Source of the DNA: BCD1 sp965230565
GTDB lineage: Bacteria; Bacteroidota; Bacteroidia; Chitinophagales; Saprospiraceae
Assembly (NCBI GenBank): GCA_965230565.1
Contig: CBDDLH010000003.1
Span: 453,382-517,381 of the forward strand
Direction: 5' to 3'
DNA length: 64,000 bases
The notes under the pieces were generated by a model. It was not told where the DNA came from. It did no database searches and saw nothing but the letters and a program-made list of their open reading frames with translations. Below, in pieces: positions 28,052-37,144 of this stretch (its first letter is position 1; each line of letters begins with the position of its first letter). Both the position numbers and the translations under genes were made by a program.

Positions 28052-28085
28052 AGAAATACTATTTTTCAAAAAAAATAGTATTTCT
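28052..28085. repeat. AT-rich palindromic repeat, family A, copy 3
   Basis: The same 15-bp arms around a 4-nt loop, inside the 101-bp divergent region between the helicase gene and rlmN. Confidence 0.9.
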
Positions 28086-28108
28086 AAAAACTCCCGTACC
28101 TTTGCACC

Positions 28109-29167
28109 ATGTCAACTACAGCGACAAAAATAGATATCCGCCAATTTGAACTTCCGGAGCTGGAAGAATGGTTCAAAGCCAAAGGGCAGGCCCGCTTTCG
28201 TGCCAAACAGGTTTACGAATGGCTGTGGAAAAAGAGTGCTTTCACGTTTGAGGAAATGACCAATCTGTCAAAGGATTTGCGAAAAGAACTTGAGGAACAT
28301 TTTGAAATCAATCCTATCACGCTGGATAAGGTCCAGCACTCCATGGATGGTACTATAAAATCAAGGTTCAAACTTCACGACGGTCACCTGATGGAATCTG
28401 TGCTCATTCCCGTTCCGGAAGATAACCGGTTTACGGTTTGTGTTTCCTGCCAGGTGGGTTGCAGTTTAAGTTGTGCCTTTTGTGCCACAGGGCTGATGGA
28501 GCGAAAACGTAATCTTACAGCAGCGGAGATCTATGATCAGGTTGTTTTGGTGAACCGGCAATGCCTTGAAACCTATGACCACCAGTTGACCAACATCGTT
28601 TACATGGGAATGGGAGAACCATTGCTGACCTACCGGGAAGTAAAAAAGAGCATCGAGATGATCTCTTCCGAAGCCGGGCTGGGTATGTCTCCAAAACGCA
28701 TTACCATAAGTACGGCAGGTATTGCCAAGATGATCAGGAAACTTGCAGATGACGACTTGCGGGTAAATCTGGCTCTCTCCCTTCACGCTGCAGATGATGT
28801 GAAGCGCGACAAGATCATGCCGATCAATGAGCATAATAAACTGGTGGTTTTGATGGATGCTCTGAAATATTTCCACCAAAACACCAAAAATAAGATCAGT
28901 TACGAATACATCGCCTTCAACGATTTTAATGTAACCACACAGGATGCCCGGAATCTGCTGAAGTTATGCAAACACTTCCCTGTCAGAGTCAATATAATCG
29001 AATACAATTCAGTGGAAGGCCTCAATTTTGAAAAAGCCTCTGAGGACAGGATCAACGATTTTGCAAAATTCCTCCGGGATAACGGGGTGATGATCACCGT
29101 GCGGAGAAGTCGAGGTAAGGATATTGATGCGGCTTGCGGGCAGTTGGCGAATAAGGACCGTGATTGA
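28109..29167 (+). CDS. rlmN: dual-specificity rRNA/tRNA adenine C2-methyltransferase RlmN
   Basis: 352 residues, normal for RlmN. An N-terminal helical domain (FRAKQVYEWLWKK) precedes the radical SAM motif CSLSCAFCATG (CxxxCxxC) near residue 120. VYMGMGEPLLTY and ITISTAGI are further family motifs, and the C-terminal Cys in AACGQL is the catalytic methyl-carrying partner. It methylates A2503 of 23S rRNA and A37 of some tRNAs. The gene is flanked on both sides by identical family-A palindromes. Confidence 0.96.
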   Translation: MSTTATKIDIRQFELPELEEWFKAKGQARFRAKQVYEWLWKKSAFTFEEMTNLSKDLRKELEEHFEINPITLDKVQHSMDGTIKSRFKLHDGHLMESVLIPVPEDNRFTVCVSCQVGCSLSCAFCATGLMERKRNLTAAEIYDQVVLVNRQCLETYDHQLTNIVYMGMGEPLLTYREVKKSIEMISSEAGLGMSPKRITISTAGIAKMIRKLADDDLRVNLALSLHAADDVKRDKIMPINEHNKLVVLMDALKYFHQNTKNKISYEYIAFNDFNVTTQDARNLLKLCKHFPVRVNIIEYNSVEGLNFEKASEDRINDFAKFLRDNGVMITVRRSRGKDIDAACGQLANKDRD

Positions 29168-29206
29168 CCAGGATTAGCCGGGATTAAGGGATTACCTGGA
29201 TTAGGG

Positions 29207-29239
29207 AGAAATACTATTTTTTGGAAAAATAGTATTTCT
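29207..29239. repeat. AT-rich palindromic repeat, family A, copy 4
   Basis: The same 15-bp arms around a 3-nt loop, 40 bp after the rlmN stop. Upstream (29162-29206) is a degenerate GGATTA-word tract. Confidence 0.9.
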
Positions 29240-29255
29240 GGACTGTAAAAAAACA

Positions 29256-29285
29256 AGCCTGACAGGAAACCTGCCAGGCTGTTTT
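29256..29285. terminator. intrinsic terminator between rlmN and htpG
   Basis: AGCCTGACAGG and CCTGCCAGGCT pair with one mismatch around an AAA loop. TTTT follows on the plus side and a run of seven T on the minus side, so it can end both convergent genes. Confidence 0.8.
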
Positions 29286-29411
29286 ATTTATGATAGAAGT
29301 ACCTAAACAATCTTCTTCAACCTCTCTCTATCTAAATCAATCTCCCCCTAACTTCAGGCTAAAGACTGTAACTGTAGACTGCCAAGTGGTACTGGTACTA
29401 CTTACTCAAAA

Positions 29412-31274
29412 CTACTCCATAAAGGACAAACTCTTCTTCACAAAGGCTGTCAATTTTGGTCCTTTAAGCATGTTTTGGTTTAGCAACGCAAGGTTGTAGA
29501 GGTATTCGGCAACATCTTTTTGCTTCTCCTCATCTTTCTCGTTAACAAGTTTGCTCGCAATAATTGGATGATTGCTGTTCACCACAACATTTAAGGTTTC
29601 CGGAAATCCGTCGAGGCCCATTCCCTGCAACTGCTGCATTTCTTTCATCCTGCGCATAAACTCAGGTCTGGTAATCTGTACAGGCTGGTCATCCGGTGCC
29701 ATTGGCTTCATCATGATGGTACCTTCCGTCGGAGTGATGAAACTTTCAAAAACTGTTTTTACAGCCGTTTGCTCATCTTCACTCAATACTGATTCAGCAG
29801 CATCTTCCTTCTGGATCAGATTATCAACCGTATCGGAATCTACACGAACGAATGTAACATCGCCGAGTTTGTATTCCAGTTGCTGCATGAAATGGTTATC
29901 GATGATATTGTCAAATAACAGCACATCATACCCTTTATCCTTACATGCACTGATCAGACTGTGGTGCTCTTCCATGTTGTTGGTGTACAACATGATGATT
30001 TTATTGTGTTTGTCAGTTTGAGCGGCTTTGATCTTTTCTTTGTACTCCTCAATGGTCGAGTGCTCTTTCTCCGTATTCACTAACAAAGCATAGTCTTTGG
30101 CTTTGTCATAAAACTTCTCCTCCGAGATCATACCGTATTTGACAAATACGTTGAGGTCCGCCCATTTGCTTTCAAAGGCTTCTCTGTCCTTTTTGAATTG
30201 GCTCTTAAGCTTATCCGCAACTTTTCGGGTGATGTAATTGCTGATCTTCTTAACTTCCGGATCTCCCTGGAGATAACTTCTGGAAACATTCAACGGAATA
30301 TCCTGCGAATCAATAACACCGTGGAGCAGTGTCAAAAATTCGGGAACGATCTCTTTAACTTCATCCGTTACGAACACCTGATTCGAAAAGAGCTGGATCT
30401 TGTTCTTCTGAACTTCAAAAGAATTGTTCAGCTTTGGGAAATACAAAATTCCTGTCAGTTTGAACGGGTGGTCCACATTCAAATGGATCCAGAACATTGG
30501 CGGCTGACTGAACGGGTATAATTCGTTGTAGAAATTTTTGTAATCCTCGTCGGTGAGTTTTGACGGTTTTTTCTTCCAGGCAGGCTCTGTATTGTTGATG
30601 ATGTTTTCAACCTCCGTTTTGATCTCTTTGGCATCTTCGCCTTCCCCCTCGTAGGTGGTCTCTGTTTTGGTTCCGAATTTGATCGGTACCGGCAGGAATT
30701 TACAGTATTTATCCAGAAGTTCCTGGATGCGGTTTTCTTCCAGAAATTCCGTGCTGTCCTCACTTATGTGCAATACGATCTCGGTTCCGCGGTCCTTTTT
30801 ATCCACATCCCCAATTTCATATTCCGGCTCTCCTTCGCAAACCCAGTGTACGCCTTTTGACCTTTTGTAAGATTTGGTGAATACCTCTACCTTATCGGCA
30901 ACCATGAAGGAAGAATAAAAACCAAGACCAAAATGACCGATGATGTTAGCATCATCCTTGTATTTTTTCAAAAATTCCTGGGCACTGGAAAAAGCCATTT
31001 GGTTGAGGTACTTTTCAACTTCCTTGGCGGTCATCCCAATTCCATTATCCTTGAAAGTAATGGTTTTTTTCTCTTTATCTACGCTGACTTCCACGCGTAA
31101 TTCTCCTAACTCACCTTTGAAATCTCCCTTGGCTGAGAGCGTCTTGAGTTTGTTGGTCGCATCAATAGCGTTGGAGATAAGTTCCCTGAGAAAAATGTCA
31201 TGTTCGGAGTATAAAAACTTCTTAATTATCGGGAAAATATTTTCGGCTTGAATCGAAATATTACCTTTCTGCAT
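29412..31274 (-). CDS. htpG: molecular chaperone HtpG (Hsp90)
   Basis: 620 residues. The N-terminal GHKL ATPase is clear: FLRELISNAIDATNKL (motif I with the Glu/Asn pair), ITFKDNGIGMT, and the lid/glycine motif IIGHFGLGFYSSFMVAD. The middle domain carries the conserved SRSYLQGDPEV-type catalytic loop (PLNVSRSYLQ). The C-terminal dimerisation domain ends FVKKSLSFME. It is an ATP-driven chaperone of the cytoplasm, expected to be heat induced. It is monocistronic, with a candidate promoter about 30-60 bp upstream. Confidence 0.97.
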   Translation of the reverse strand: MQKGNISIQAENIFPIIKKFLYSEHDIFLRELISNAIDATNKLKTLSAKGDFKGELGELRVEVSVDKEKKTITFKDNGIGMTAKEVEKYLNQMAFSSAQEFLKKYKDDANIIGHFGLGFYSSFMVADKVEVFTKSYKRSKGVHWVCEGEPEYEIGDVDKKDRGTEIVLHISEDSTEFLEENRIQELLDKYCKFLPVPIKFGTKTETTYEGEGEDAKEIKTEVENIINNTEPAWKKKPSKLTDEDYKNFYNELYPFSQPPMFWIHLNVDHPFKLTGILYFPKLNNSFEVQKNKIQLFSNQVFVTDEVKEIVPEFLTLLHGVIDSQDIPLNVSRSYLQGDPEVKKISNYITRKVADKLKSQFKKDREAFESKWADLNVFVKYGMISEEKFYDKAKDYALLVNTEKEHSTIEEYKEKIKAAQTDKHNKIIMLYTNNMEEHHSLISACKDKGYDVLLFDNIIDNHFMQQLEYKLGDVTFVRVDSDTVDNLIQKEDAAESVLSEDEQTAVKTVFESFITPTEGTIMMKPMAPDDQPVQITRPEFMRRMKEMQQLQGMGLDGFPETLNVVVNSNHPIIASKLVNEKDEEKQKDVAEYLYNLALLNQNMLKGPKLTAFVKKSLSFME

Positions 31275-31302
31275 GATTTTACTTTTTTTATCGACTTATG
31301 TT

Positions 31303-31336
31303 CAAAGGTTGTGCCAGCTATGTAAACACTGACAAA
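31303..31336 (-). promoter_or_regulatory. candidate htpG promoter
   Basis: On the minus strand TTTG (31336-31333), a 22-bp spacer and AACCTTTG (31310-31303) fit the Bacteroidota TTG/TAnnTTTG promoter with one mismatch. The predicted start would leave a leader of about 20 nt before the htpG ATG. Confidence 0.35.
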
Positions 31337-31691
31337 TTGTCCAGAGCCAACCCTATCTGGAATAAGAAACTGACGAATTGTACCAAATTATGTCCTGTTT
31401 TTTGAAAAAAATACAAGGAATGAAGAAAAGATTAGAACTTATAAAAAAGAAGGTTTGTTTTTTTTGCCAAAATGGTCTATCTTGCGACCTAAATGAAGTT
31501 TAAGTAAAAACTGACTTCAAAAAACACTCCTTCCGGAGTGACTATGCTACAACAAATTATTTTCCAAAGCACCTAATTAGGATTCTCTTAAAGAATCGAT
31601 GTCGAATGTCAAAAAAGATCTCTTTCTAAGTAAACTAAGAAAGGAATATGCATTTCGGTGCATTTGAAATCATAATATTATTCCAAAAGAA

Positions 31692-31709
31692 ATCAGGCTC
31701 CCGCCTGAT
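31692..31709 (-). terminator. possible terminator for the M28 peptidase gene
   Basis: ATCAGGC / GCCTGAT with a 4-nt loop; on the minus strand it is followed by TTTCTTTT. It lies about 80 bp past the peptidase stop. Confidence 0.5.
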
Positions 31710-31785
31710 AAGTAGTGAGTGAGGTCAGTTCTTCTGGGGGGATCGAGCTGGCCTTCATCTCACTCACTATCACACAATTTTCCAT

Positions 31786-33396
31786 TTATTTTTTATCGAC
31801 AACAATTCGCTCCGGCCTGTTCGCCAATTCCCATGCTGTGTAAAAAATCAGGTTTGTCCGCTTGTGAAGGGTTTCAAATGCTATCTTTTCAATAGTATCC
31901 GACGCACGGTGATAATCCGCATGTGTTCCATTGAAATAAAAGATGGCAGGAATGCCTTTTTTTGCAAAGTTATAATGATCTGATCTGTAGTAATATCTGT
32001 TTGGATCACTTTCGGCATTGTAGGTGTAATCCAGTTCCAATTGGGTATACCGCTGGTTCGCCTTTTCGTTGATGTCGTGAAGTTCAGAACTCAGCCTGTC
32101 CGCACCAATGACATAAATATAATCCGGATTTCCCTGGTGTTTCTCATCTATCCTTCCGATCATATCCACGTTGATATCCACAATAGTATTTTCCAGTGGA
32201 AATAATGGATTTTCAACGTAATATTTTGAGCCCAAAAGACCTTTCTCCTCACCTGAAACTAACATGACGACCACACTTCTTTTGGGTCCCCAACCATTTT
32301 TCTTCGCTTCAGAAAAAGCCTGAGCTATCTCCAGCAATGAAGAAGTTCCGGAACCATTATCATCCGCTCCATTGTAAACATTGCCGTTCTTCTCTCCGAT
32401 ATGGTCGTAGTGCGCCGTAAGAAAAACATATTCATTTTTCAGCTTATCATCGGTGCCTTCAATTAGCCCGATCACATTTTTACCCTGAAGCTGATTAATC
32501 TTCTTCTTTTGGTTAAATGCAATTTCTGCAGGGACAACCATTGACTTGGCTTTTCCTTTTTTATTGATTTTCTTTTGCAGTTTTTGAATCTTGGAAAAGT
32601 TTGCGCCGGCAATTTTCCTGGCCAGGTCTTCCGTAATCACCATACTGTTTGCAAAATTGGCTTCAGCATTTTCACTCCACCCCATGCGTTTTCTTTTGCT
32701 GATGATTGTTTGGCGATTTTCGCGTTTCTGATCATCAAAATTCTCCGTTACCACAAAAACCGCTTTGGCTCCGTTTTGCTTCGCAGCTTTCAGTTTTTTA
32801 TCCATATTGGTCGTCCATTCTGAAGGTGTGGAGTTTCCGGTAATTAATGAATTTCCTCCCTTCATAGGTTCACCGTCAAGGATGAGTAACACTTTACCTT
32901 CAACATCATTTCCTTTGTAATCACTATACTGTTCGGCATCAATTCCATACCCCAGAAAAGTGATCTCTTTAACTGCAACCGCCATGTCACCGTTTTTGGA
33001 AGGAATGGAAAAATATTCTCCCAGGTGACGGAAATTTTCTCCATTGACAGCCAAATTAATGTCCTCCCAGTTTTCCGCGATATAGGAAAATCCAAGGAAA
33101 TAGGAGTTTTGCTCTCCTACAGCCGGCAATCCGTATGATTCAAACATTCCGGCGATATAATTTCTGGCTTTTTCTTCTCCTTCGGTCCCCGTTTCCCGCC
33201 CGGCAAAATCATCGGAAGAAAGAATGGTGAGATGTCTGGTCAACTCATCTACTGTGATGGTAGAGGCAAGTCTTGTCAGTTTGGAAACCTTTCCGGTCCT
33301 TTCTTCCATCGCTTGCTGCTTGGTTATTGCAGGTTGCTGAGCTTGTACCAGAACAAAAGAGCAAGTAAAAATCAAAAGCAAAATAAATTTTCTCAT
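31786..33396 (-). CDS. secreted M28-family metallopeptidase with PA domain
   Basis: 536 residues from the ATG at 33396 (MRKFILLLIFTCSFVLVQAQ signal peptide); an upstream start would add eight residues and spoil the signal. A protease-associated region lies in the first half (about residues 110-270). The M28 domain follows, with zinc ligands in TAHYDHIG, NGADDNGSGTSSLLEIA, SGEEKGLLGSKY, NVDMIGR and GTHADYH. It is expected to be a periplasmic or surface aminopeptidase releasing N-terminal residues. There is no T9SS sorting domain, so it probably stays in the periplasm. Confidence 0.93.
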   Translation of the reverse strand: MRKFILLLIFTCSFVLVQAQQPAITKQQAMEERTGKVSKLTRLASTITVDELTRHLTILSSDDFAGRETGTEGEEKARNYIAGMFESYGLPAVGEQNSYFLGFSYIAENWEDINLAVNGENFRHLGEYFSIPSKNGDMAVAVKEITFLGYGIDAEQYSDYKGNDVEGKVLLILDGEPMKGGNSLITGNSTPSEWTTNMDKKLKAAKQNGAKAVFVVTENFDDQKRENRQTIISKRKRMGWSENAEANFANSMVITEDLARKIAGANFSKIQKLQKKINKKGKAKSMVVPAEIAFNQKKKINQLQGKNVIGLIEGTDDKLKNEYVFLTAHYDHIGEKNGNVYNGADDNGSGTSSLLEIAQAFSEAKKNGWGPKRSVVVMLVSGEEKGLLGSKYYVENPLFPLENTIVDINVDMIGRIDEKHQGNPDYIYVIGADRLSSELHDINEKANQRYTQLELDYTYNAESDPNRYYYRSDHYNFAKKGIPAIFYFNGTHADYHRASDTIEKIAFETLHKRTNLIFYTAWELANRPERIVVDKK

Positions 33397-33431
33397 CGTA
33401 TCGAAATTAATTAATATCAAGTTGGAAAATG

Positions 33432-33465
33432 AAAACGCCGACCAATGATGGCATTGGTCGGCGTT
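33432..33465 (-). terminator. intrinsic terminator after the DUF2723 gene
   Basis: A perfect 14-bp stem (AACGCCGACCAATG and its complement) around a 4-nt loop, followed on the minus strand by a short T run. It separates the DUF2723 gene from the peptidase gene. Confidence 0.85.
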
Positions 33466-33524
33466 AAAATTATAAATAATTTTTAAGTAATCGGTTGGTT
33501 CAAGGCCAGTTAGTCAGCTAACTG

Positions 33525-36500
33525 CTAATCCTGAAGCCCTTCTTCCACCAAAAACGGGGCGAAAAGTTCTTCCAATTCAGCGAGAAACTCTTCATCACCC
33601 TGGCGTTGCACCTCTCTTAAGATACTTTCCAGCGTACTATAGGAAAGAGAAGCTTCCGCACGGTAACTGGACTCAATGATCCTTTCGTTCAGTGACAGGT
33701 AATAATTAAGATTATCTGTTGTATTCTCTGCCAGCTGCCTCAAATATGGCTTGGCCTTATCATAAGCATCTGCCTGAAGGTAAATCCCAATCATTGGCCA
33801 GGTTCTGTAATCGTACTGGAAATTCATATTCGGGAATGCCTCGAAATACTTATCCGTCAATTGTACAGCCCTTTCCTTATCGTTCTCTCTCAACATCTGG
33901 TAAGCTGCTCTTCTGATAGCCAACTGCATGGTTTGAACACTTGGCTGGTAACTGCGATCGACAAAAAGATCTTCCTTATCAAAATTACCCCATCGGAATT
34001 TCTCCATCACATTTTTAAACACCTTATCCGTATCAACACGACCGCTACCTACAATACCGTAATTGGCGAGATCACTTTGATTTCTGAATGGTACTATACG
34101 CAAACCGAGACCTTCCAGTTGCATAAAGTCTTCCAGCCCGAAGAGTTTGCTGCGCTGACAAGTAACGGCAAAATAGACAGGACGCTCCCAAAGGTTGGAG
34201 GCAATGATATCCAAAATGGCGATTTCATCCTTGATCAGTTGATTTCCATTCAACTGGATCGGAATGTTTCGCATTACGTTTGTATCTCCCTGAGTGATGG
34301 CGCCACTAGCTAAAGCAGCCTCAGCATCCACCGGAATGTACCATTTTTTACTTGGGTAATAACTGTCGATGGTACGACCACCCTGCAACGGCAGAGGATT
34401 GTCTTCACCGATAAACTTCAATACAGCCTTCGCTGGAAGAGGACGATCATCTTTTTGCTCAGGGTTGTAATAGAAAACCTGATTTCGTTTCTTACCCTTT
34501 AGTTTTTCTCTTGGAATGGTCATCTTGATCGGTGGCGAATCATTCACCTTCCTTCTCAGCAAATCAATGTACCAATCCACCGCGATCAGACTCAGGTTAA
34601 CCACCCGAACATCCGTCCGGATACCTTCCACCTCCTGAGCATACCATAGCGGGTAGGTATCGTTATCACCATATGTGAAAATAATGGCATTAGGCTCACA
34701 GGAATTGAGGAAGTTACTCGCATAGTCCCTCGCACCGGAATGTTCTTTACGGGAATGATCATCCCAGTTTTGCGTGGCCATTAATATCGGCGCTGTAAGT
34801 ACTAGCAGCCCTGCCACAACAGCCGGCATGATGCCTTTATTTTTGAGTCTCTCCCTCAGCAATTCAAATATGGATAATGCTCCCAACCCTATCCAAATAC
34901 AATAAGTGAATATAGATCCGGCAAGTACATAATCACGTTCTCTCGGTTCATTTGGCGGCTGGTTGGAATAAACAATAATTCCGACACCGGTGATCAGGAA
35001 CAACATCATAACCGCAATGGCGTCATTGCGCCGTCGGGCAAAATGGAAGAATAACCCAATTAAACCAAATATAAATGGCAAGGCAAAATAAGTATTCCTT
35101 CCTTTATCATTTTCCATCGCTTCTGGCAATTCACTTTGATTACCCAGACGCATCGCATCGATAAATTTGATACCGGTAATCCAATGTCCGGAAGATTTAT
35201 CCCACGGATAATAACCTTGCTCACCATTTTGACGGCCGGAGAAATTCCACATGAAATATCTCCAGTACATCCAGCCAATTTGGTAACGGAAGAAAAAGCT
35301 TACATTATCGATGAAGTTCGGTCGACCCGACGGAAGCGGTTTCTCAGGATCGAGCCCCATCCATTGTTTGTACAGATCAGGTCTTTGCCCTGAATTATCC
35401 CACATACGCGGGAAGAGCACCTTGTCTCTGTTGGAATATTCCAAAGAGATCTTATAATCTGTATATTCATAGCGATCCCCTTCTCTTCCGTGACGATCTT
35501 CGATATCTGTCCCGGTAGGCTTGGCGGTGAATTGCGGTCCTCTCACCAAGGAACGTTCACCATATTGCTCACGATTCAGATATGGCAATAATCGCATGGC
35601 ATCCGAAGGAGCATTCATGTTAATAGGCGTTTCTGCATTGGCCCTGACAACGATTACTCCAACCGTTGAATATGCCGTAACTACCAAAATAGAACTGACC
35701 ATTACCAATTGCAATAACTGGTTGGCGTTTTTATGTGCCAGGTAGAGCCCTCCTGCGGTAACTCCACCTACGATCAAAATGGTAGGCACCAGGCCGGAAT
35801 TGAATCCTAATCCCAAACCGTTGACGGTGAAGAGTTCCATATATTTCCAGAGGAAGGGAAGTCCGGCGATGATGATTTTTTGAATGAAAGCTATCGCCAG
35901 TGCTCCAACACCAACGGCTGCAAGCATTCCTTTGAAGTCATGGTTTTTGTATTTTTTGAAATAATACAAAAGTGCCAAAGCAGGGAAAGTCAGCAAACTC
36001 AATAAGTGAACCCCAATCGATAATCCTGCAACGAAAATAGTCAATACCAACCAGCGATCAGTTTGAAGCTCATCCGGCAAAGTGTACCATTTCATCATGG
36101 ACCAGAGGGTCAGGGTCGTAAAGAAGGTTGACATGGCATAGACCTCACCTTCCACTGCTGAAAACCAAATGGAAGTAGCAAAGGTCGTGGCTAATCCTGC
36201 AATCAGTGCAGCAGCAGCCGTAGCAATATTCTGTGCCTCATCGAGCGTTCCTTTTCTGCCGACCAGCGTAAGTTGCCCAAACATGGCGGTTACACGGCTG
36301 ATGAACATCGCTGCAAAAGCCGTACTCAAGCCGGACATCAGGTTGATGGAAAAGGCAATATTCTCAGGGTTGTCAGAAAAAATGGTAGCTACCCAGGTAA
36401 ACAACCTTCCGACAAGCATAAACAAAGGCGCTCCGGGCGGGTGAACCACTTCGAGTTTATAGGCTCCAAGGATAAATTCGCCGCAATCCCAAAGACTGCC

Positions 36501-36590
36501 TGTACGTTCAGCCGAAAGGAAATAAACGGTCATGGCGATCGCAAAAACGACCCAGCCAGTAATTTTATGAAGTCTGTTAGATGAATTCAT
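33525..36590 (-). CDS. DUF2723 membrane protein (protein O-mannosyltransferase-like)
   Basis: 1021 residues. The N-terminal half has about 12 membrane helices, starting MNSSNRLHKITGWVVFAIAM, with the conserved early segment RTGSLWDCGEFILGAYKLEVVHPPGAPLF. The acidic residue in the first external loop is characteristic of GT-C fold enzymes. A further membrane group around residues 480-600 precedes a C-terminal soluble region of about 400 residues. DUF2723 is annotated as a protein O-mannosyltransferase-like family and is widespread in Bacteroidota; the donor and acceptor are not known from sequence. It is monocistronic with its own terminator. Confidence 0.9.
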   Translation of the reverse strand: MNSSNRLHKITGWVVFAIAMTVYFLSAERTGSLWDCGEFILGAYKLEVVHPPGAPLFMLVGRLFTWVATIFSDNPENIAFSINLMSGLSTAFAAMFISRVTAMFGQLTLVGRKGTLDEAQNIATAAAALIAGLATTFATSIWFSAVEGEVYAMSTFFTTLTLWSMMKWYTLPDELQTDRWLVLTIFVAGLSIGVHLLSLLTFPALALLYYFKKYKNHDFKGMLAAVGVGALAIAFIQKIIIAGLPFLWKYMELFTVNGLGLGFNSGLVPTILIVGGVTAGGLYLAHKNANQLLQLVMVSSILVVTAYSTVGVIVVRANAETPINMNAPSDAMRLLPYLNREQYGERSLVRGPQFTAKPTGTDIEDRHGREGDRYEYTDYKISLEYSNRDKVLFPRMWDNSGQRPDLYKQWMGLDPEKPLPSGRPNFIDNVSFFFRYQIGWMYWRYFMWNFSGRQNGEQGYYPWDKSSGHWITGIKFIDAMRLGNQSELPEAMENDKGRNTYFALPFIFGLIGLFFHFARRRNDAIAVMMLFLITGVGIIVYSNQPPNEPRERDYVLAGSIFTYCIWIGLGALSIFELLRERLKNKGIMPAVVAGLLVLTAPILMATQNWDDHSRKEHSGARDYASNFLNSCEPNAIIFTYGDNDTYPLWYAQEVEGIRTDVRVVNLSLIAVDWYIDLLRRKVNDSPPIKMTIPREKLKGKKRNQVFYYNPEQKDDRPLPAKAVLKFIGEDNPLPLQGGRTIDSYYPSKKWYIPVDAEAALASGAITQGDTNVMRNIPIQLNGNQLIKDEIAILDIIASNLWERPVYFAVTCQRSKLFGLEDFMQLEGLGLRIVPFRNQSDLANYGIVGSGRVDTDKVFKNVMEKFRWGNFDKEDLFVDRSYQPSVQTMQLAIRRAAYQMLRENDKERAVQLTDKYFEAFPNMNFQYDYRTWPMIGIYLQADAYDKAKPYLRQLAENTTDNLNYYLSLNERIIESSYRAEASLSYSTLESILREVQRQGDEEFLAELEELFAPFLVEEGLQD

Positions 36591-36884
36591 TTATAAGGTT
36601 TGCTAGTTAATAGACTTGGCCCCATTAGGGCGAAGGATTTGCAAAAGTAAAAAATAATACCAATCGACAATAGGTTTTTGAATACAAAACCTTTGGCCTC
36701 TATAGTGTTATGACCGTAATCAGACAAGACAGCCGGCAACAAAAACTTCAACGTTCTGAACCTTTTTTAACGGTAAAATCGACGGACTTTAACAATCCCG
36801 CGATCAAAAAAAGGTGTACCGTACCCATTTCGGCCCCGAAATCCTTAATTTTGCAGTTCTAATATTATCATAAAAAATCAGGCT

Positions 36885-37055
36885 ATGCTTTTAAAATGGG
36901 CCATTGTAATTTTGCTGGGATACTTCATTTATAAAAAATTCATTGCCCTGCCTCCGGGCAAAGATGACGACAGGGACAACCTTAGCAATGGAGATGATCA
37001 AAAAAAAATTAATCAGGAAGATGATGAGTATATTGATTTTGAAGAGATAGATTAG
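36885..37055 (+). CDS. DUF4834-like small membrane-anchored protein
   Basis: 56 residues. One N-terminal membrane helix (MLLKWAIVILLGYFIYKKFI) is followed by a very acidic tail ending EYIDFEEID. This layout, a short helix and a conserved Glu-Tyr-(Val/Ile)-Asp-(Phe/Tyr)-Glu-Glu end, matches the Bacteroidota DUF4834 family as I remember it. Function unknown. It lies 90 bp upstream of the RluA-type gene on the same strand, separated by a short tandem repeat. Confidence 0.65.
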   Translation: MLLKWAIVILLGYFIYKKFIALPPGKDDDRDNLSNGDDQKKINQEDDEYIDFEEID

Positions 37056-37089
37056 ACGGTGGACGGTGGACGGTGGACGGTGGACGGTT
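37056..37089. repeat. GGTGGAC 7-bp tandem repeat
   Basis: Nearly five perfect copies of the 7-bp unit GGTGGAC begin right after the stop codon of the small membrane protein gene. Confidence 0.85.
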
Positions 37090-37144
37090 AAGTAAATTCA
37101 TTTTCAGAACTGCAGGTAACAAAAATTTATCATCTATCTAATTT

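Larger units (their letters stand above)
31275..31785. other. 511-bp intergenic region upstream of htpG and downstream of the M28 peptidase
   Basis: It contains the candidate htpG promoter, a direct repeat ACTGACRAATTGT (31328 and 31369), a small hairpin ACTCCTTCCGGAGT near 31528, a 7-bp hairpin at 31692-31709 and a larger 11-bp inverted repeat at 31713-31769. No coding frame is supported. Confidence 0.5.

Noticed and set aside
28052..28085. Family-A palindromes as ordinary transcription terminators
   Set aside because: Their stems are nearly pure A-T, one copy lies in a divergent promoter region where no transcript ends, and the arms are identical at all four sites.
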